Source: Lojkania enalia (lineage: Eukaryota > Ascomycota > Dothideomycetes > Pleosporales). From it: 64,000 nucleotides of DNA. Numbering within the stretch: the first letter of the stretch is position 1; each line of letters opens with the position of its first letter. This document shows, piece by piece, positions 1 to 11,300 of this stretch. The position numbers were made by a program, and so were the translations under genes. The stretch lies in assembly GCA_010094045.1 (NCBI GenBank), contig ML986725.1, positions 58,900 to 122,899 of the forward strand, read 5' to 3'. The notes under the pieces were generated by a model. That model worked only from the letters and a program-made list of their open reading frames with translations, was not told where the DNA came from and made no database searches.

Positions 1-655
1 ATTGAGTCTTTGTGTATGCAATGAAAATGCTACACCACGGAGATATTGTGCAATCGGGGTAAGGTGCTGCGAAGCCGATTGATTTGAGGAAAACCAAGGG
101 GAGGAATTCACAACCAGCACCGTCCATTGACCTTGTGGGGCTTGCAGAAGTTGAACTTCCTCTTCACGAGATATCGCTTCCTCCGGAAGAGCAATTGTCA
201 GCAATACTGAAGACGATGCCTGGAAGATGGCTTGTCCGGGGGACTCATTAGTGCTTCGCTGGAAAGGGAAAAGTTTCCTCCGATCCAGTAGTTCGTTTTC
301 TTTGATTTTAGTATCTTTGGAACTTAACGTTAAATAAGTAATATGGCATGCGAGAGCTACTCTTTTGTAGCAATTTTGATGAGACTTGAAGTTCTATCAG
401 CGAGAGATCTTTGGAAAATTGGGGGAGCTGACGGACGGAGTCTAACTGTGGTGCAGACGTTTGTTGCCAGTGATAGGGAAGCTTCAGCGCACATCGGATA
501 CTTAAATGTCTTTCGATGAAACCAGAGATGAAGCCGTAGTCTTCGCTCTGAAGGCGAATTGAGAAAGCATAGAGAATTAACAATGCAGCTCGTTCGATGT
601 ATGGGGCCTGTTCTTTGAGATATCTATGGATCAAAGTTAGTACCGCTCGAAGCAA
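1..655 (-). CDS. Unrecognised gene, 3' part, incomplete at window edge
   Basis: Two minus-strand open stretches look like exons of one gene running off the left edge. One covers about 655 to 308 (115 codons, no ATG of its own, so it needs an upstream exon). The other covers about 240 to 1 and stays open to the end of the window. The first is rich in Leu, Ser and Gln, with a helical block containing YIERAALLILYAF and a basic, Ser-rich end. The second contains WTVLVVNSSPWFSS and AQYLRGVAF. The stretch between 308 and 240 has stops and possible splice sites (acceptor-like CAG near 215-265), but I could not fix the join. It may continue the gene at 738-1244, which lies upstream on the same strand. 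I recognise no family. Confidence that coding sequence is present is moderate; the exon structure is uncertain. Confidence 0.35.
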
Positions 656-737
656 GTTCTAGAATTATTCCTTAGATGATGGTAGCCTGGTAGCTTACAC
701 TACACGACCCTGAATAGGTTTTAAAGGAATGTTTCTA

Positions 738-1244
738 CTACTCATCAACGTCTTTGCGGAATTTCCACTGATCCGTGCTTGAGTAAGCCTTCGTTGGCCT
801 AGAAGAGAACTTGGCTAGTTCAGCGTTAGCCAACAAAAACAAGAGTATGGATGCAAAAAAAAAAAAAAAAAAAAAACGAGAAACCTTTGTGAAAAAAAGA
901 TAATGTCCAATATCGTCCCCAACCTGCACAACGGGATACTCGTAATTAACTCCATCCACAGTCAAGATTTCATCGACAGTGGAGAAAGCCAGTAAGTTGT
1001 TTAAATCATATCCACTATCTTTTGCGTAGCCTCGTACAGCAGAAGCCAAAAACTTGAGTGGGGAAATTACTAGCTTCGTCTCCCAAGTGTGTATGCTTTT
1101 GTGAGTAGAAAGATCCTCCAAGATTTCTAGCAGGGAATCTCTAACGGTTTTACAAGATATTCCATAGTGTAATTCAAAGTCGACACCGCCATCGATATCC
1201 TGAATTGTAGCCCGCGGCTGTGAAGATGAATTCGTATCTGACAT
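738..1244 (-). CDS. Hypothetical protein, 5' part of a minus-strand gene
   Basis: An open frame begins at an ATG at 1244 with MSDTNSSSQP. The longer frame to 1313 would have to start at TTG, so I reject that start. The first ~100 residues are mixed acidic and hydrophobic (VDFELHYGISCKTVRDSL, then SPLKFLASAVRGYAK) and end at GHYLFFTK. Directly after this is a 22-base A run on the plus strand (858-879), read as poly-T on the coding strand and likely inside an intron. The poly-Phe and hydrophobic tail predicted by reading straight through is therefore probably an artefact. A likely donor lies just after the FFTK codons and an acceptor-like CTAG near 810. The following exon may include the 655-308 stretch. 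No domain is recognised. Confidence 0.4.
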   Translation of the reverse strand: MSDTNSSSQPRATIQDIDGGVDFELHYGISCKTVRDSLLEILEDLSTHKSIHTWETKLVISPLKFLASAVRGYAKDSGYDLNNLLAFSTVDEILTVDGVNYEYPVVQVGDDIGHYLFFTKVSRFFFFFFFASILLFLLANAELAKFSSRPTKAYSSTDQWKFRKDVDE

Positions 1245-2224
1245 TTGTTGCAGAGTCCTTGAAACCTTCGCAACCGGGCGGGCAGCATACCAATTACGGG
1301 CGATCTGATGCAAAATCTGATCTTAAAAGAGTCTTTGAGAGCCTCAGGTTCAAAAGAAATTGAAGCGTATTCGCTGCCGTCGGCGCTATAACTTCGGTTT
1401 GGAATCGCAGAGGGCGAAGTCTTCAGCTTCGCTGCTTGCAGTGATCACGAACTCATGTAGGATTGATGCTATGATGTGTGAATCTAGAATTGAGCGTCTG
1501 GGCTGGTTCACCTTTGAATTGAAAAGATTTCTGAACTGCCTTTCAGCTGACAGATAAGCTGGAGCCTACTACACAGCCACAGCGTTTTGACGCTAGAAAA
1601 GCCACTTCACGCACCGCCTCAGCCCCCGACTACAGCCCAGTCCACATCGTGTGCTAAATTCTAAGTGCTAATTGGTCACTTCGAAAATCGATGAGTAGTG
1701 ATTCTCTTGCGAACGTGTGGACCAAAACAACCTTTGATATATCTTAGAAGTAGAAATACCGTAAAATGGCCGAATAACCGACTGAGACCTATAGATGTGT
1801 TCGATGACGCCTTAAATTGAGGTGTATGGTGGGAACGAGGCATGGCTTCCATGTCACGTTTAATTTTCCATCTAGGATAAACGATTATTTAGCATATTAA
1901 GATTCAGCTAAGCTTTCAAGCGTCAAAATGCAACTAACCGATCTTCGACGTGATTATACGATTGAAGAATCTGGCATCAGGGTCTGCTTCATCAACACTA
2001 TGCCATTGCTGCAACCTAGTTGCTCTATGAAAAAACACGTCTTAAGAACTATCTGCCCTATAAATGGTATATAGTGTGACTCAATGGTAGAAAATAATAT
2101 TGACATGTAGATGAATATTGCATTTCGAATTGAAATGGACTTTATGATCAGATTTACTGCTGATATATTGAGAAAGCATGAATAGGGCACTAAGGGTAGG
2201 AAAATCAGCTTAACTCCATGCTCC
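1245..2224. other. Intergenic region, no gene seen
   Basis: This stretch has no open frame with coding character. A 65-codon plus-strand frame at 1360-1557 is basic and low-complexity and I do not support it. The left part is the 5' flank of the minus-strand gene starting at 1244; the right part is the 3' flank of the AAA ATPase gene. Confidence 0.5.
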
Positions 2225-4672
2225 TTATTTGTCCAATCTCTCCATCCTTCGCTCAGCCCGTTTCCCTTCGTCACCACGATGAAGGTCCTTGAGGTAGTCT
2301 TTGAAGTCACGCGACATCTCAACCACTGACTTTAGATGCTTATCCGTGAGAATAATCTTGCCTTCTTGATCCTTAAGTGCATCATACTCGGCTAACGCGA
2401 CGGCGGTTTGGAATGCTTTAACATATTAGCGGACGATCTTATACATTAATATCGGCAACATACCGTTTCTAATCTCCCTCCCATTCCATTTCACTGCTTT
2501 CAATTCCTTGCCTTCGAGGTACTCTTTTGCATCAATATTCAGTCTTAGATAATCGCCCCTCTCGTGTTGAAGCTTGTCGATGAAGGTTTGCCAAACTTTT
2601 CGTCTGCTGTCTTCGTCGAAGTCTGGATAATACAGCTGCACATGGATGCGAGAGATGAATGCATCATCGAAGGAGCCGATTCTGTTAGTCGTTAAGAAGA
2701 GCATTCCATCGAAGAACTCCAACGCGCGTAGAAACCCTGATTGACACAGTCAGAACAGGTATGTAATTATCACACTAGGTGACTGGGCTTACCAGCTACG
2801 AGACTATTGCGAGCTAAGTCCGCAGTTGAACGTCGCTCCATGAAAACATCAGCCTCGTCGATGAGAACCACTGCTCCCCAGCTGCGCGCTCTTTTGAAAT
2901 GTGTAGTGAGATTTTTTTCCACATACAACGGGTTGGTGCCTATATCACTGCTGGTCACAACCATGAGTGGTCGACTTGTAAATGCCGCAATGCATTCTTC
3001 GAGAATATTCAGCCTCGTAAATCTTGCAATGACAGCATGAATACATACTTACCAGCTGTGCAAGTCTTGCCTACCCCAAGCTTGCCATGAAGCAGGAAGA
3101 TAAGGCCATTACCTTTCCTTTTCACAAAATCTGCCGACCACGGCTCTCTCTCTGATTTTTCCCCAAGACTATTGATCCTTATGAAACTCTTAGCAAGAGC
3201 TTTTAGTATTGAGACACGCTTTTCGTCCATGACGAGATTGTCTATCATGTTTTCCTCGAATTTTGGCTCAGAAAAGCCGTTCACATCAAGTAATTCTATA
3301 ATGCTTCAGAATAGATGAAGATTCAAAGGGAATGTACTCTCACCCCAAGTCCTGGTTCCAAACACAAAAGCATATATACGCCCAGGAAGAAGCAAATACT
3401 GGTCTTCTTCTAAATCGTCCCTAACCTTTGGGGCGAGATCTTGGTAGTCTTCGAACAGTACGGTCTCGGGATTATTGAGTTTGGCATCTTGCCTCTGGTT
3501 ACAGACAGAACAGGTGCAGTCCGATATCCACGTTCGAGTATCCACGGTACTATCCATATGCATAGGCCTCGACTGGGGAAAGGCTTCATAGTATGCATCC
3601 ATGTCCACCATCACCAGCCCGTCAACCTAGCCGGAGCATTGAATTAGCCTTGCAAATTGGATGCCAAAAATGGCATACTAACCTCGTTGTGTGGAAATTG
3701 TTGCGTTCTACCCCTAAAATACCTGCATTGCTTTCGGAGAAGGCTCCAATATAACTTCCCTTGAGCAATAAGCTTTTCGACCCCCTCTTCTCGTGGTGAC
3801 TTTTTCAGATCAACTGGAAATATGGTCCTTTTCTCCTCCCCTATAAATTTTCCAAGGGTGCTATAGCCTCTCGTGCGATCCACAAGAGAGCCGTCATATG
3901 CTAAGGTCCAGTAGTTAAACGTCCATGAGACCGCTGGAATTTGGAAACTGCCACCAGTTATAGAATGCATAATTCCCGCATACGGTTCGTCGTCTTCGGC
4001 CCGAGCGCCTTGGATAGGTGTTCCAGGCTTGAATGCCACCCATAGCATGTCAAAAGTTGAATACCCCCTCTCGTTCCGAGCTCTCTCCTCTTCAACTACA
4101 GGCATTATTTGCTCGTCTAGAAACGCTTTGAGTACGCAGATGTGCTCGTAAGCGTCTTTTTCTCTGCAACAAAATTCCTTATGATCGTCCGGTTTAAGCC
4201 TTGTCGCATACTCCATTAACTCATCATAATGATGTACTAAAATCGCGTACGGTGCAGGTATTTTGACGATATCGCTTGAGAGATCCTGACCGGGATAGTA
4301 TTTAACCACAGAGCGGAGTGCATGGATAACTGAGCCTGAGAGAATTTGCATACTGACTGACGAAATGTTCGCAGCCGCAGGATGCTTAAACTCGAATCCT
4401 TCTGGCTTCGATTTCTGGTCAGTCCTGATTGTAGTAACGATTTCGAAAACTACTTGTTCATTCCAACGCAGCGACTCATCCTCGTAACTCAAACCCTTAG
4501 TTTCGGAACTATGAATGACCGTCCCTGTTGAGGTTTCCACGTATTCAACTCGAAACTTAACGCGGCCATTGGATTGGCTTTTTTGGGCAGCAGGACTGTT
4601 TTCATAATTGCCGTCCGGTGTGTCTGATTTGAACTGTCCTGCTATCCCTCTTGTAGAAATTTCGGCATTCAT
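2225..4672 (-). CDS. AAA+ ATPase with N-terminal DUF7025-type region (fungal)
   Basis: Six exons, 3683-4672, 3344-3626, 3053-3295, 2793-2996, 2464-2736 and 2225-2415, join in frame to 727 residues; all five introns are 48-56 bp GT-AG. Residues 1 to about 420 match the fungal DUF7025 region (PYAILVHHYDELMEYA; then a segment ending YAFVFGTRTWG). The ATPase follows: Walker A GKLGVGKTCTA near residue 494, Walker B VVLIDEADVFMERR near 548, sensor-1 LTTNRIGSFDDAF, and the family's typical WNGREIRNAFQTAVALAEYDA at the exon 5/6 junction. The C-terminus is the usual charged helix. These proteins are Bcs1/FtsH-like AAA ATPases restricted to fungi, with no established substrate. Walker A reads GKLG where most relatives have GPPG, but the catalytic Lys and Thr are present, so activity is plausible. 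Start at ATG 4672. Family assignment is strong; the function is unknown. Confidence 0.88.
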
Positions 4673-5257
4673 GATATGAGCAAGAAATGTTCGATAAGGA
4701 TCCAGAAAGGTTTACTGGCTGGTTATATGGGAGGTTTATGGTGAAGGCTGTTGATAAGATGCCCTAAGCTGATAAGACACTAGCAATTTAAGCCGCAGGT
4801 TAGCGCTCCAGATAGGTCTCAAAACAGCCCTTATGCATGGCGTCAATTTCATGTGTTACTGCGGTTTTTCCCGTCTGTCTGGAAATACGAGAATCGACGG
4901 TTTTGGGAATTAATACAGTATAACGCGCTGAGGTAGCCAATCCGTACCGAGTATAGGTACGAGAGAGGTGTTTTTAAACGAAGTTATGCTTACGTACGTC
5001 ACTTTTATTTGACCATAAATTCCCTTCCGATTCCTCGTATTTGTTGTTCACTGGCTCGGGTGCGTTGATCGTTCCGTCCAATGAGAGATTCGGCCCCCAA
5101 TTCCTCCTGCAAGGCGTCAGATCTGGCACATGCCAAGCACATAGAAGGCAGAACCTAAAAGCCGTAGTATTTCCCTTTTTCACATCCTTATTCCGAGGCG
5201 TCGACGTCCCCAGACTCATTTGTGGCTCTACGAGCCTATCAACACTAGACTCTAGAA
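4673..5257. other. Intergenic region, no gene seen
   Basis: This is the 5' flank of the minus-strand AAA gene followed by the 5' flank of the plus-strand broken gene at 5258. An 81-codon minus-strand frame (4974-5219) starts at ATG but has no recognisable domain, and I do not call it. Confidence 0.4.
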
Positions 5258-7451
5258 ATGGACGATCACGCCGAGGATTCTCAAAGAACAGTTAGACTGT
5301 ACAGCTTGCATGCTCCGGAGCGACTTCCTCCCTCAAGTGGTGCGTATAGGCTAGGCCGAGTATTAAGTGACCGGGAGTCATCTTTGGAAGACATAGTCGA
5401 ACCGTGGCGTAGGTTTTTTGAGCCATGGGAACCACAAGGTTCAGAAAAGTGAATATTCAGTCTTGTTCTTCTCTTCTTCAAGTACCAACCTAATGTGTCT
5501 GTAAGAAAGAGAAATATGTGTGCATATAGGTCTGCTACTGCACATTGCATTGCTTCTGTCTGGAAGAGTTCGAGCTCAATTTCGCAGTCGGAGATATGTT
5601 CACTAATCATCCATAAGGCTTGAGAAAGTTCTTCAGCAATGTTTTCGTGGTTGACACTAGCCTAATATATATCAGTAGGTGTTGATTGAGCTACTCTATT
5701 TTCTCAACGTACCTTGATAATACTAGTGATAGTGTCAGCAAAGATGGAAACATACTTATTTCCCCTGGGCACTACATCAAGCATATTTCTGTGCGAATCA
5801 AGAGTACCACATAGTCGATTGAAACAGGCCATTGCCCTCCCCCTTTTCCCTCTCTCCCTTTTAAGTTGCCATGTATTCCCTACCTTGGTGACCATATCAA
5901 TGACTCCCTCCATTGTAGGCTTCACCAACTTCATGTCAATCCGGTCTTCCTTTGGTATGTCTCTTTGAAATTTGAGCCATTGTTGCTGGAGCCTCTCCGC
6001 CTCTACTCGGAAACACTTGTAATGGGGTTGCTGCTTTCCTCAGTATCAAGAAAGGGATTGTAACACTGTTGGACTCTTTCAATGAAAGTTCTTTCAAGAG
6101 TTCTAACTTGAAATTGAAAATATTAAGCGAAAGTCAGGGATAATCATGAGGAAAGCCGCTCAGCACGCTATGGCAGAGCAGAGAGTAGCGAGGCTGATGG
6201 TCGAGGAATCTAAGAAAGATATTCGAATCGGATTGGAGGGTGTTATAAGAATGCAGGCCGAGACAATGCACTATGCTCAACACGTCGCCGATCAGCTGCA
6301 GAGACAGAGATCAGAGCAACGAGAAGTTGTTGGAGGGTGGATATTGAGGTGATAGACCTCACAAACATCGGCGTTTGTAGACTAGTCCCGATTAGGACTA
6401 GCTCTATTTAGATAGTTCTTCTTGAGAGCGCGCTCCACCAAGCAAGCAACAATACATGCTTCCTCCCACTCTGTCTACCACAGTTCAACAGAAGTCAAGC
6501 AGAACCTTGCGGAATTGTACCGAAGCATTACGAAAATGTTGACTGATGCTGCTGTATCCGATAAAGCACGGGGTGAGCGTATATTCCGAGATATTTGCAG
6601 CGAATGGCTAAAGCTCTTTAGTTACGAGCCTGATATTAGGAAGAAGTATGACGAGGCACAGCCGAGACCCGTCATCGACCTGCAAGCAGCGCAAGATGTA
6701 AATGTGGTGCGCGAAAATCTACATTCCAATTCAGCTTCTCTTGAGCATTACTTCCATCGCGACCGAATACGACTTGAATGTGAACCCTTTATCCCGAGCG
6801 TAATAGATCCGGAAGTGCTCGCATATCTCGCCGAATGGACCAGAGAGCAATCTTTAGCACCGATACTATTAATTTGTAATAGCGATACGTCTTTGGGAAT
6901 AGAACTCGAAAGCCCAATGACTATACTTGCCGTCAAATTCGTCGATTTTGCTTCTGCATCGAACTTGCCCGTTATATCATATTTCTGTGAACTATGGCGC
7001 GGAGAAGAGCTGCAAAACGGTAACACACCAGAGGTGCAAGGGTTGATCTCGGTTGCATACGCGCTTCTGCGCCAGATGCTCGAGTTTGTCGATGCCAAGC
7101 CTAGAAAGTGACAAAGTTTTTTCGGACAAACGATTTGAACTTCTCGACAGAACTCTTATTTCATGGAATCATTTCGTCACTCTCTTCGAAGATATACAAT
7201 ATATACTTCCCAGAAAAATATTTTGCGTGATTGATGGGATACAGTGGCTGGATGATACGGTCACTTCGGCGTACCTCTCTCAGCTCTTAGATTTGTTACG
7301 CCGCGAAAACTTCAAGACCTTGCTCACGGTAACAGGTGTATCACGAAGCTTGTTAGATTGCCTTCCACAGGAAGAGATGTTCATTATTGATAGAAATAGA
7401 GGTGAAAAGGGGGGTTCTCTATGGGGATTTGACGGCGTGCTCGAGTTATAA
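5258..7451 (+). pseudogene. Broken STAND-like fungal gene with internally inverted middle segment
   Basis: Three pieces of one protein family lie here in order but not in one orientation. The N-terminal piece (5258-5446, plus) ends FFEPWEPQ. The middle (6100 down to 5447) reads only on the minus strand: FRVEAERLQQQW, GTLDSH, GNKYVSIFAD, then ADLYAHIFLFLTDTLGWYLKKR. The C-terminal piece (from 6106, plus) resumes with EIENIKRK, AEQRVARLMVEE, DIRIGLEG, then after stops ISYFCELWRG and, in a shifted frame, FCVIDGIQWLDD. I recognise this order from fungal proteins with a predicted P-loop/STAND-like C-terminal half; the domain label is uncertain (possibly DUF7708-related). Further breaks are stops at 6353 and a one-base frame shift between about 7086 and 7110. 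The gene is almost certainly dead as it stands. Similar proteins are common near fungal incompatibility or NLR-type genes. Confidence 0.75.
5447..6100 (-). other. Inverted middle segment of the broken gene
   Basis: About 650 bp whose coding strand is opposite to both flanks. On the minus strand it runs from residues HYKCFRVEAERLQQQW (near 6025) through EDRIDM and the 5704-5934 frame. A probable short intron at about 5660-5710 precedes the DLYAHIFLFL block, and the segment ends TRLNIHFSE near 5447. The bases at the two edges resemble each other in inverted orientation: CAAGGTTCAGAA at 5435-5446 (reverse complement TTCTGAACCTTG) against TTCTAACTTG at 6101-6110. Re-inverting the segment would rejoin a sensible protein order on both sides. 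Confidence 0.7.
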
Positions 7452-8369
7452 ACCGATATTCGATTTCGCCTACTTCTATTGATTCCCTGTACTGCATCTG
7501 CATGATGTATTAAAATATACATATATACGCAGCTAGAAGTGTTCAAGAAGTGACGTAGACATTACTGGCCACATCGTCTCGCATAAACCATGGGTCTAGA
7601 GTGTATAACATCCTTTCATAAATCATTCCGTAGCTTTGAAGTGATGCACAGCATTGTGATCACCCATATTATATTCTGGCTGAGAACACATAGCACTTTC
7701 TATTCTGTATGGTCATAATGATGCACTCCAGTCGCCTTGCTATGGTTGCGACATATTGTTGCTGCCTTTTCACTCTTCGTAGTTCCTCGCTAAGACGTTT
7801 TAGAATCCTGATTTTAAGCGGCTGGAAGCTAAAACGGATGCTGCAAGAGTAGGGAAAGGGGTGGATAATGTAGGGGGGCAGGGAGGTGAGGTTGTAGCTT
7901 TATAATATTGTTAACACTTCGCATGACAGACCAGATTTGATTTTTCCGACAGTGGAGTTGTAGAAAGATCTCTATGAGAAGGAACCTGCGAATGACTTGA
8001 TGGCTCGTGGGCGACAGAATTGGTACTTGGCGAGCTATGGTGCTGTTGAAGGAGATGCATAATCATATATTACGATTTGCGCCATTGGTATATTGTGGTG
8101 AGAGGCGAATCTTGTCTCAGGGAGGGAGATGAGGAGCTGAACTGGTTGATTGAAGATGGCTAGCGGGCCATATTTATGTACATGAAAAAGGGGTATATCA
8201 GCTGATATCCAGCGTGATATCCAGCGTGATATCGACCGTGATATCGTACGTCGATATCTGATACAGCTCGGCAGACTAGCCAGAATCCCCATAACATATA
8301 TGAATGTGCTTTTTTAATACGATAATAAGATTTTATACTAGAGTAATGGGTAAACAGAAAGTCGTCGTT
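7452..8369. other. Intergenic region with short GATATC-based tandem repeats
   Basis: No coding sequence is supported. The minus-strand frame 8035-8292 is explained by the tandem repeat at 8203-8250 and is not a gene. The region separates the broken plus-strand gene from the 3' end of the DUF3433 gene. Confidence 0.5.
8203..8250. repeat. 12-bp tandem repeat containing GATATC (4 copies)
   Basis: Four consecutive 12-bp units begin TGATATC: two identical TGATATCCAGCG copies (8203-8214, 8215-8226), then TGATATCGACCG (8227-8238) and TGATATCGTACG (8239-8250). A further TCGATATC follows at 8251. GATATC is its own reverse complement, so each unit carries a palindrome on one helical face (12 bp is slightly over one turn). 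It lies about 120 bp beyond the stop codon of the DUF3433 gene. Confidence 0.8.
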
Positions 8370-11300
8370 TTAAAGCCCAAAACTCTGCGTCTTGCTTTTA
8401 AGCATCTCGAACCTTTTACTACTCCCGGTCGTCGAAGTCCTCAAAGGTGCAAACTCCGGATAGCCAATCCAATACACAGGATTCTTGCCTCCAGCTATTT
8501 CCACTCCCCACCTCTTCCTTCCATCGGCCCCAACGAACCATCCCAGGCGTGCTCTAATCTCTCTATTCTTTCGTAGCGCTGCGAAACTGCGGTCGCGCAC
8601 CAGATCTAGGAGATTGTCACTAGCTGCGATTGCAACTAGGACATCAGCAGGAGTCTCAAAGTTCCGTATGACCGAGCTGAGATATGTCCTCTGCAGTGTA
8701 GCAATAAGGATAGTTGTCAGAGCCAGCCAGATTAAAATGCCGACCGACAGCCATGTAGCAACAGCATTCATTCTCAGAACTTCGATTCGTCTAAGCACTA
8801 TTGCTTCCACAGAGCGATTCGTGTTTAATTGAGGATACACAGGCATCTCTTCGTTAATATAAGACGTATTCGTTGCCTCGTCGTAATCAATAAAGGGTAG
8901 CTCCATCACCGTGTTATATCCAATCGGTTGGTACGCCATTCCACCGTCTTTCAGAGAATAGCTGCTGCTAACAAAATGCTGGAAATACGTTGCGAAAGCG
9001 CGCTGTGTAAGATTGAGTAGCGTCTCCTTATCCAGCAGTGCCTCAGGATCTTTGCCCACGAGTGTATACATTGAGTAACTCATAAAGTCGAGATTAAGAC
9101 CTTTATCTTCGTCTCGAACATTAAAGGTTTTATCTTCGAGAAGATCATCTTCGTCATAAAACGGATAGATCATGTAGTGGGGCGTTCCTCTAAAGTTCTG
9201 GATTTGTGCAGCACCTAGCAGAGTGTTGATGAATTGGACGCCGTAGCTGTATCATATACTCAGCATACAGGTCCGTCGGGGGATTGATACGTGGAAGAAG
9301 CCTCATGGACATACCTTGTAGTTGTATTTCTAGCAGCTGTGACTAAATTATTGTTTTCTCGAACTCTGCTTGCGTTCAGCCGTGAGATAAACGGTTCACT
9401 CCATGCCTGTTGTGCAGATTGGGGTTCATCCAAAATTGTGTATCCATAAACTTTCCCAGTACGCTGATCTACTGTCACGTGAGCGTTCGCTGATTCAATA
9501 ACTGGCATACAATTGAGTGCCTGCAGACTTGGGACTTCTGAAAATAGGAGAGGCCCAGGTACGCTAGTGTTCCATTCGGCCTTGTGGTAATCATTTCTCG
9601 CAGTGCCGCGAATCCATTTGGTCGTGAAATTCTGAGGCCAAGTTTCCCTGGCGTGGGGAAATTTTACTCCATCATTAGGGGACCAGTATCCTATAGCACT
9701 ATTACGGCGCTGTGCATCTTTCTCAGTGTTATTCACACAGCAAAATGCTTCTGATGGGTGAGACAGCGAAGATGTATTGTATGGTTCATCGATGAACATC
9801 CAGCGCCAAAGCTCGTATCCGGTTGTCAAGTCTCGTGGATTTGCCGTTACATTCCATTCTTGCTCATCGGTGAGATTCCAGGTGTAGAGCCACGAGGAGA
9901 CGTTCGAGACGGCGGGGATGGAGCTGCATTCAATTCTACCTCGAATTGCGCTGGTTGAAAGAGAAACGTTCCCAGCAGATATGGGAGGAGTGAGCTGTTC
10001 TTCTTCGTCAAAGGCATTTTTTTCTTCCTGAAGCGAATTTGATGTGACGTTGGCGAAACTAGAGAGATCAATTGGAACAAAGCTCCACCCTTGACTACTC
10101 CATGCTGGTTCCGATCCACTAAGAGTCAACTGTATTGTGGCTGTGCGAATCCAATTGATACTCATATTTGAGTAGACATTGGCCAGAATCTGTGCTGCTG
10201 GGGACAAAGATCGGAATGTAGGGTCATATGTAGATAAGCCTTGCTGCGGAACCTGTCGTATTTCCAATGTCCTTGGTGCAATGACGGCATGTGTTGCAGT
10301 GCCTAGCTCTCTTTCGAATAAAGCAGACATAGAGACAATGAAAACCTGACTCAATGTAGTGCCGAAAGTAATAATCAGGAGCAGCCAATGCCTGTTCCTC
10401 GCGGCTCTAAAAGCAGCCCATATCCAGTATGAGGTTTGGTACTGTAGGCCTGCGCCATGCGCTAGATCCGGCGTGGTCTTGGACATTGAAAGATAGGGCT
10501 GTAGAGAGCGAAAGTGTTTGTCCATTGAATCCCACCACAGCCCTACCAACACAGCCAGAATCGTGGGGATCACAGAGTAAGGTGCTATTGTGGAAATGCG
10601 TTTGTTGAAGATAGGAAGGCTGGCTTGCCAAACGAAGGCCTTTTGATATAGCTGTGACCGATCCGCATAATATTTCAAGATGGCTAGGCCGAGAATGAGG
10701 CAGATAATACTCAAAAATAAGGCAGCTAATGCCCTAAGGCGGAGAGATGTTGGTCTCCAGTCCCGTTTGCGGGATTTCTTGGACGCATACGGTCGTGGCT
10801 GTGGGTTTCCGGAGCCAACTTCATGCAATATTCCTGCTAATGTACTGTACTCTTTTCCATACAGCGCCGCCTTTATCTGCTTCTTTGAGGATTGGTCCAG
10901 GGGGCGTAAAGAGCCGAGAGCGCTACGCTCCGAAGCCACTAATGATGCAACGCCGAGTGGTGTTGAAGGGTCAACGAAAAGATGGAGAGGTCGGTACCGC
11001 AATCGAGAAAGCGACAATGTGATAACCAGAAGAAGAAACGAGACAAAAAACAGTGCTGCTATGAGAATTCCTACTTCCATTATCACAACAACACGTCTCT
11101 CAACAACTGCAGTATGGCCGGTCGATCTCTGAAAGTTAGCGGCTCCTGTTTGGAGAAGGGAGTTTTGCAACAATTCCCCTACGAATCTTTGCTTAAACCT
11201 TCTAGCATCGTTGGCAAGGGAGCTACTGTTGACCATACGCTCAACGTCGTAATCGTAAGAAGCGCCCAGTACGGATCCGGTTCCCGGGAAAACAGTCTCC

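Noticed and set aside
1360..1557. 65-codon plus-strand frame
   Set aside because: Basic, low-complexity, opposite a promoter region, no domain or splice logic.
3441..3647. Plus-strand frames over the AAA ATPase gene
   Set aside because: Shadows of the well-supported minus-strand exons.
6388..6412. CTAGTCC/GGACTAG hairpin between exons of the broken gene
   Set aside because: Seven-base arms with a six-base loop; too short to call a MITE or terminator in a fungal genome.
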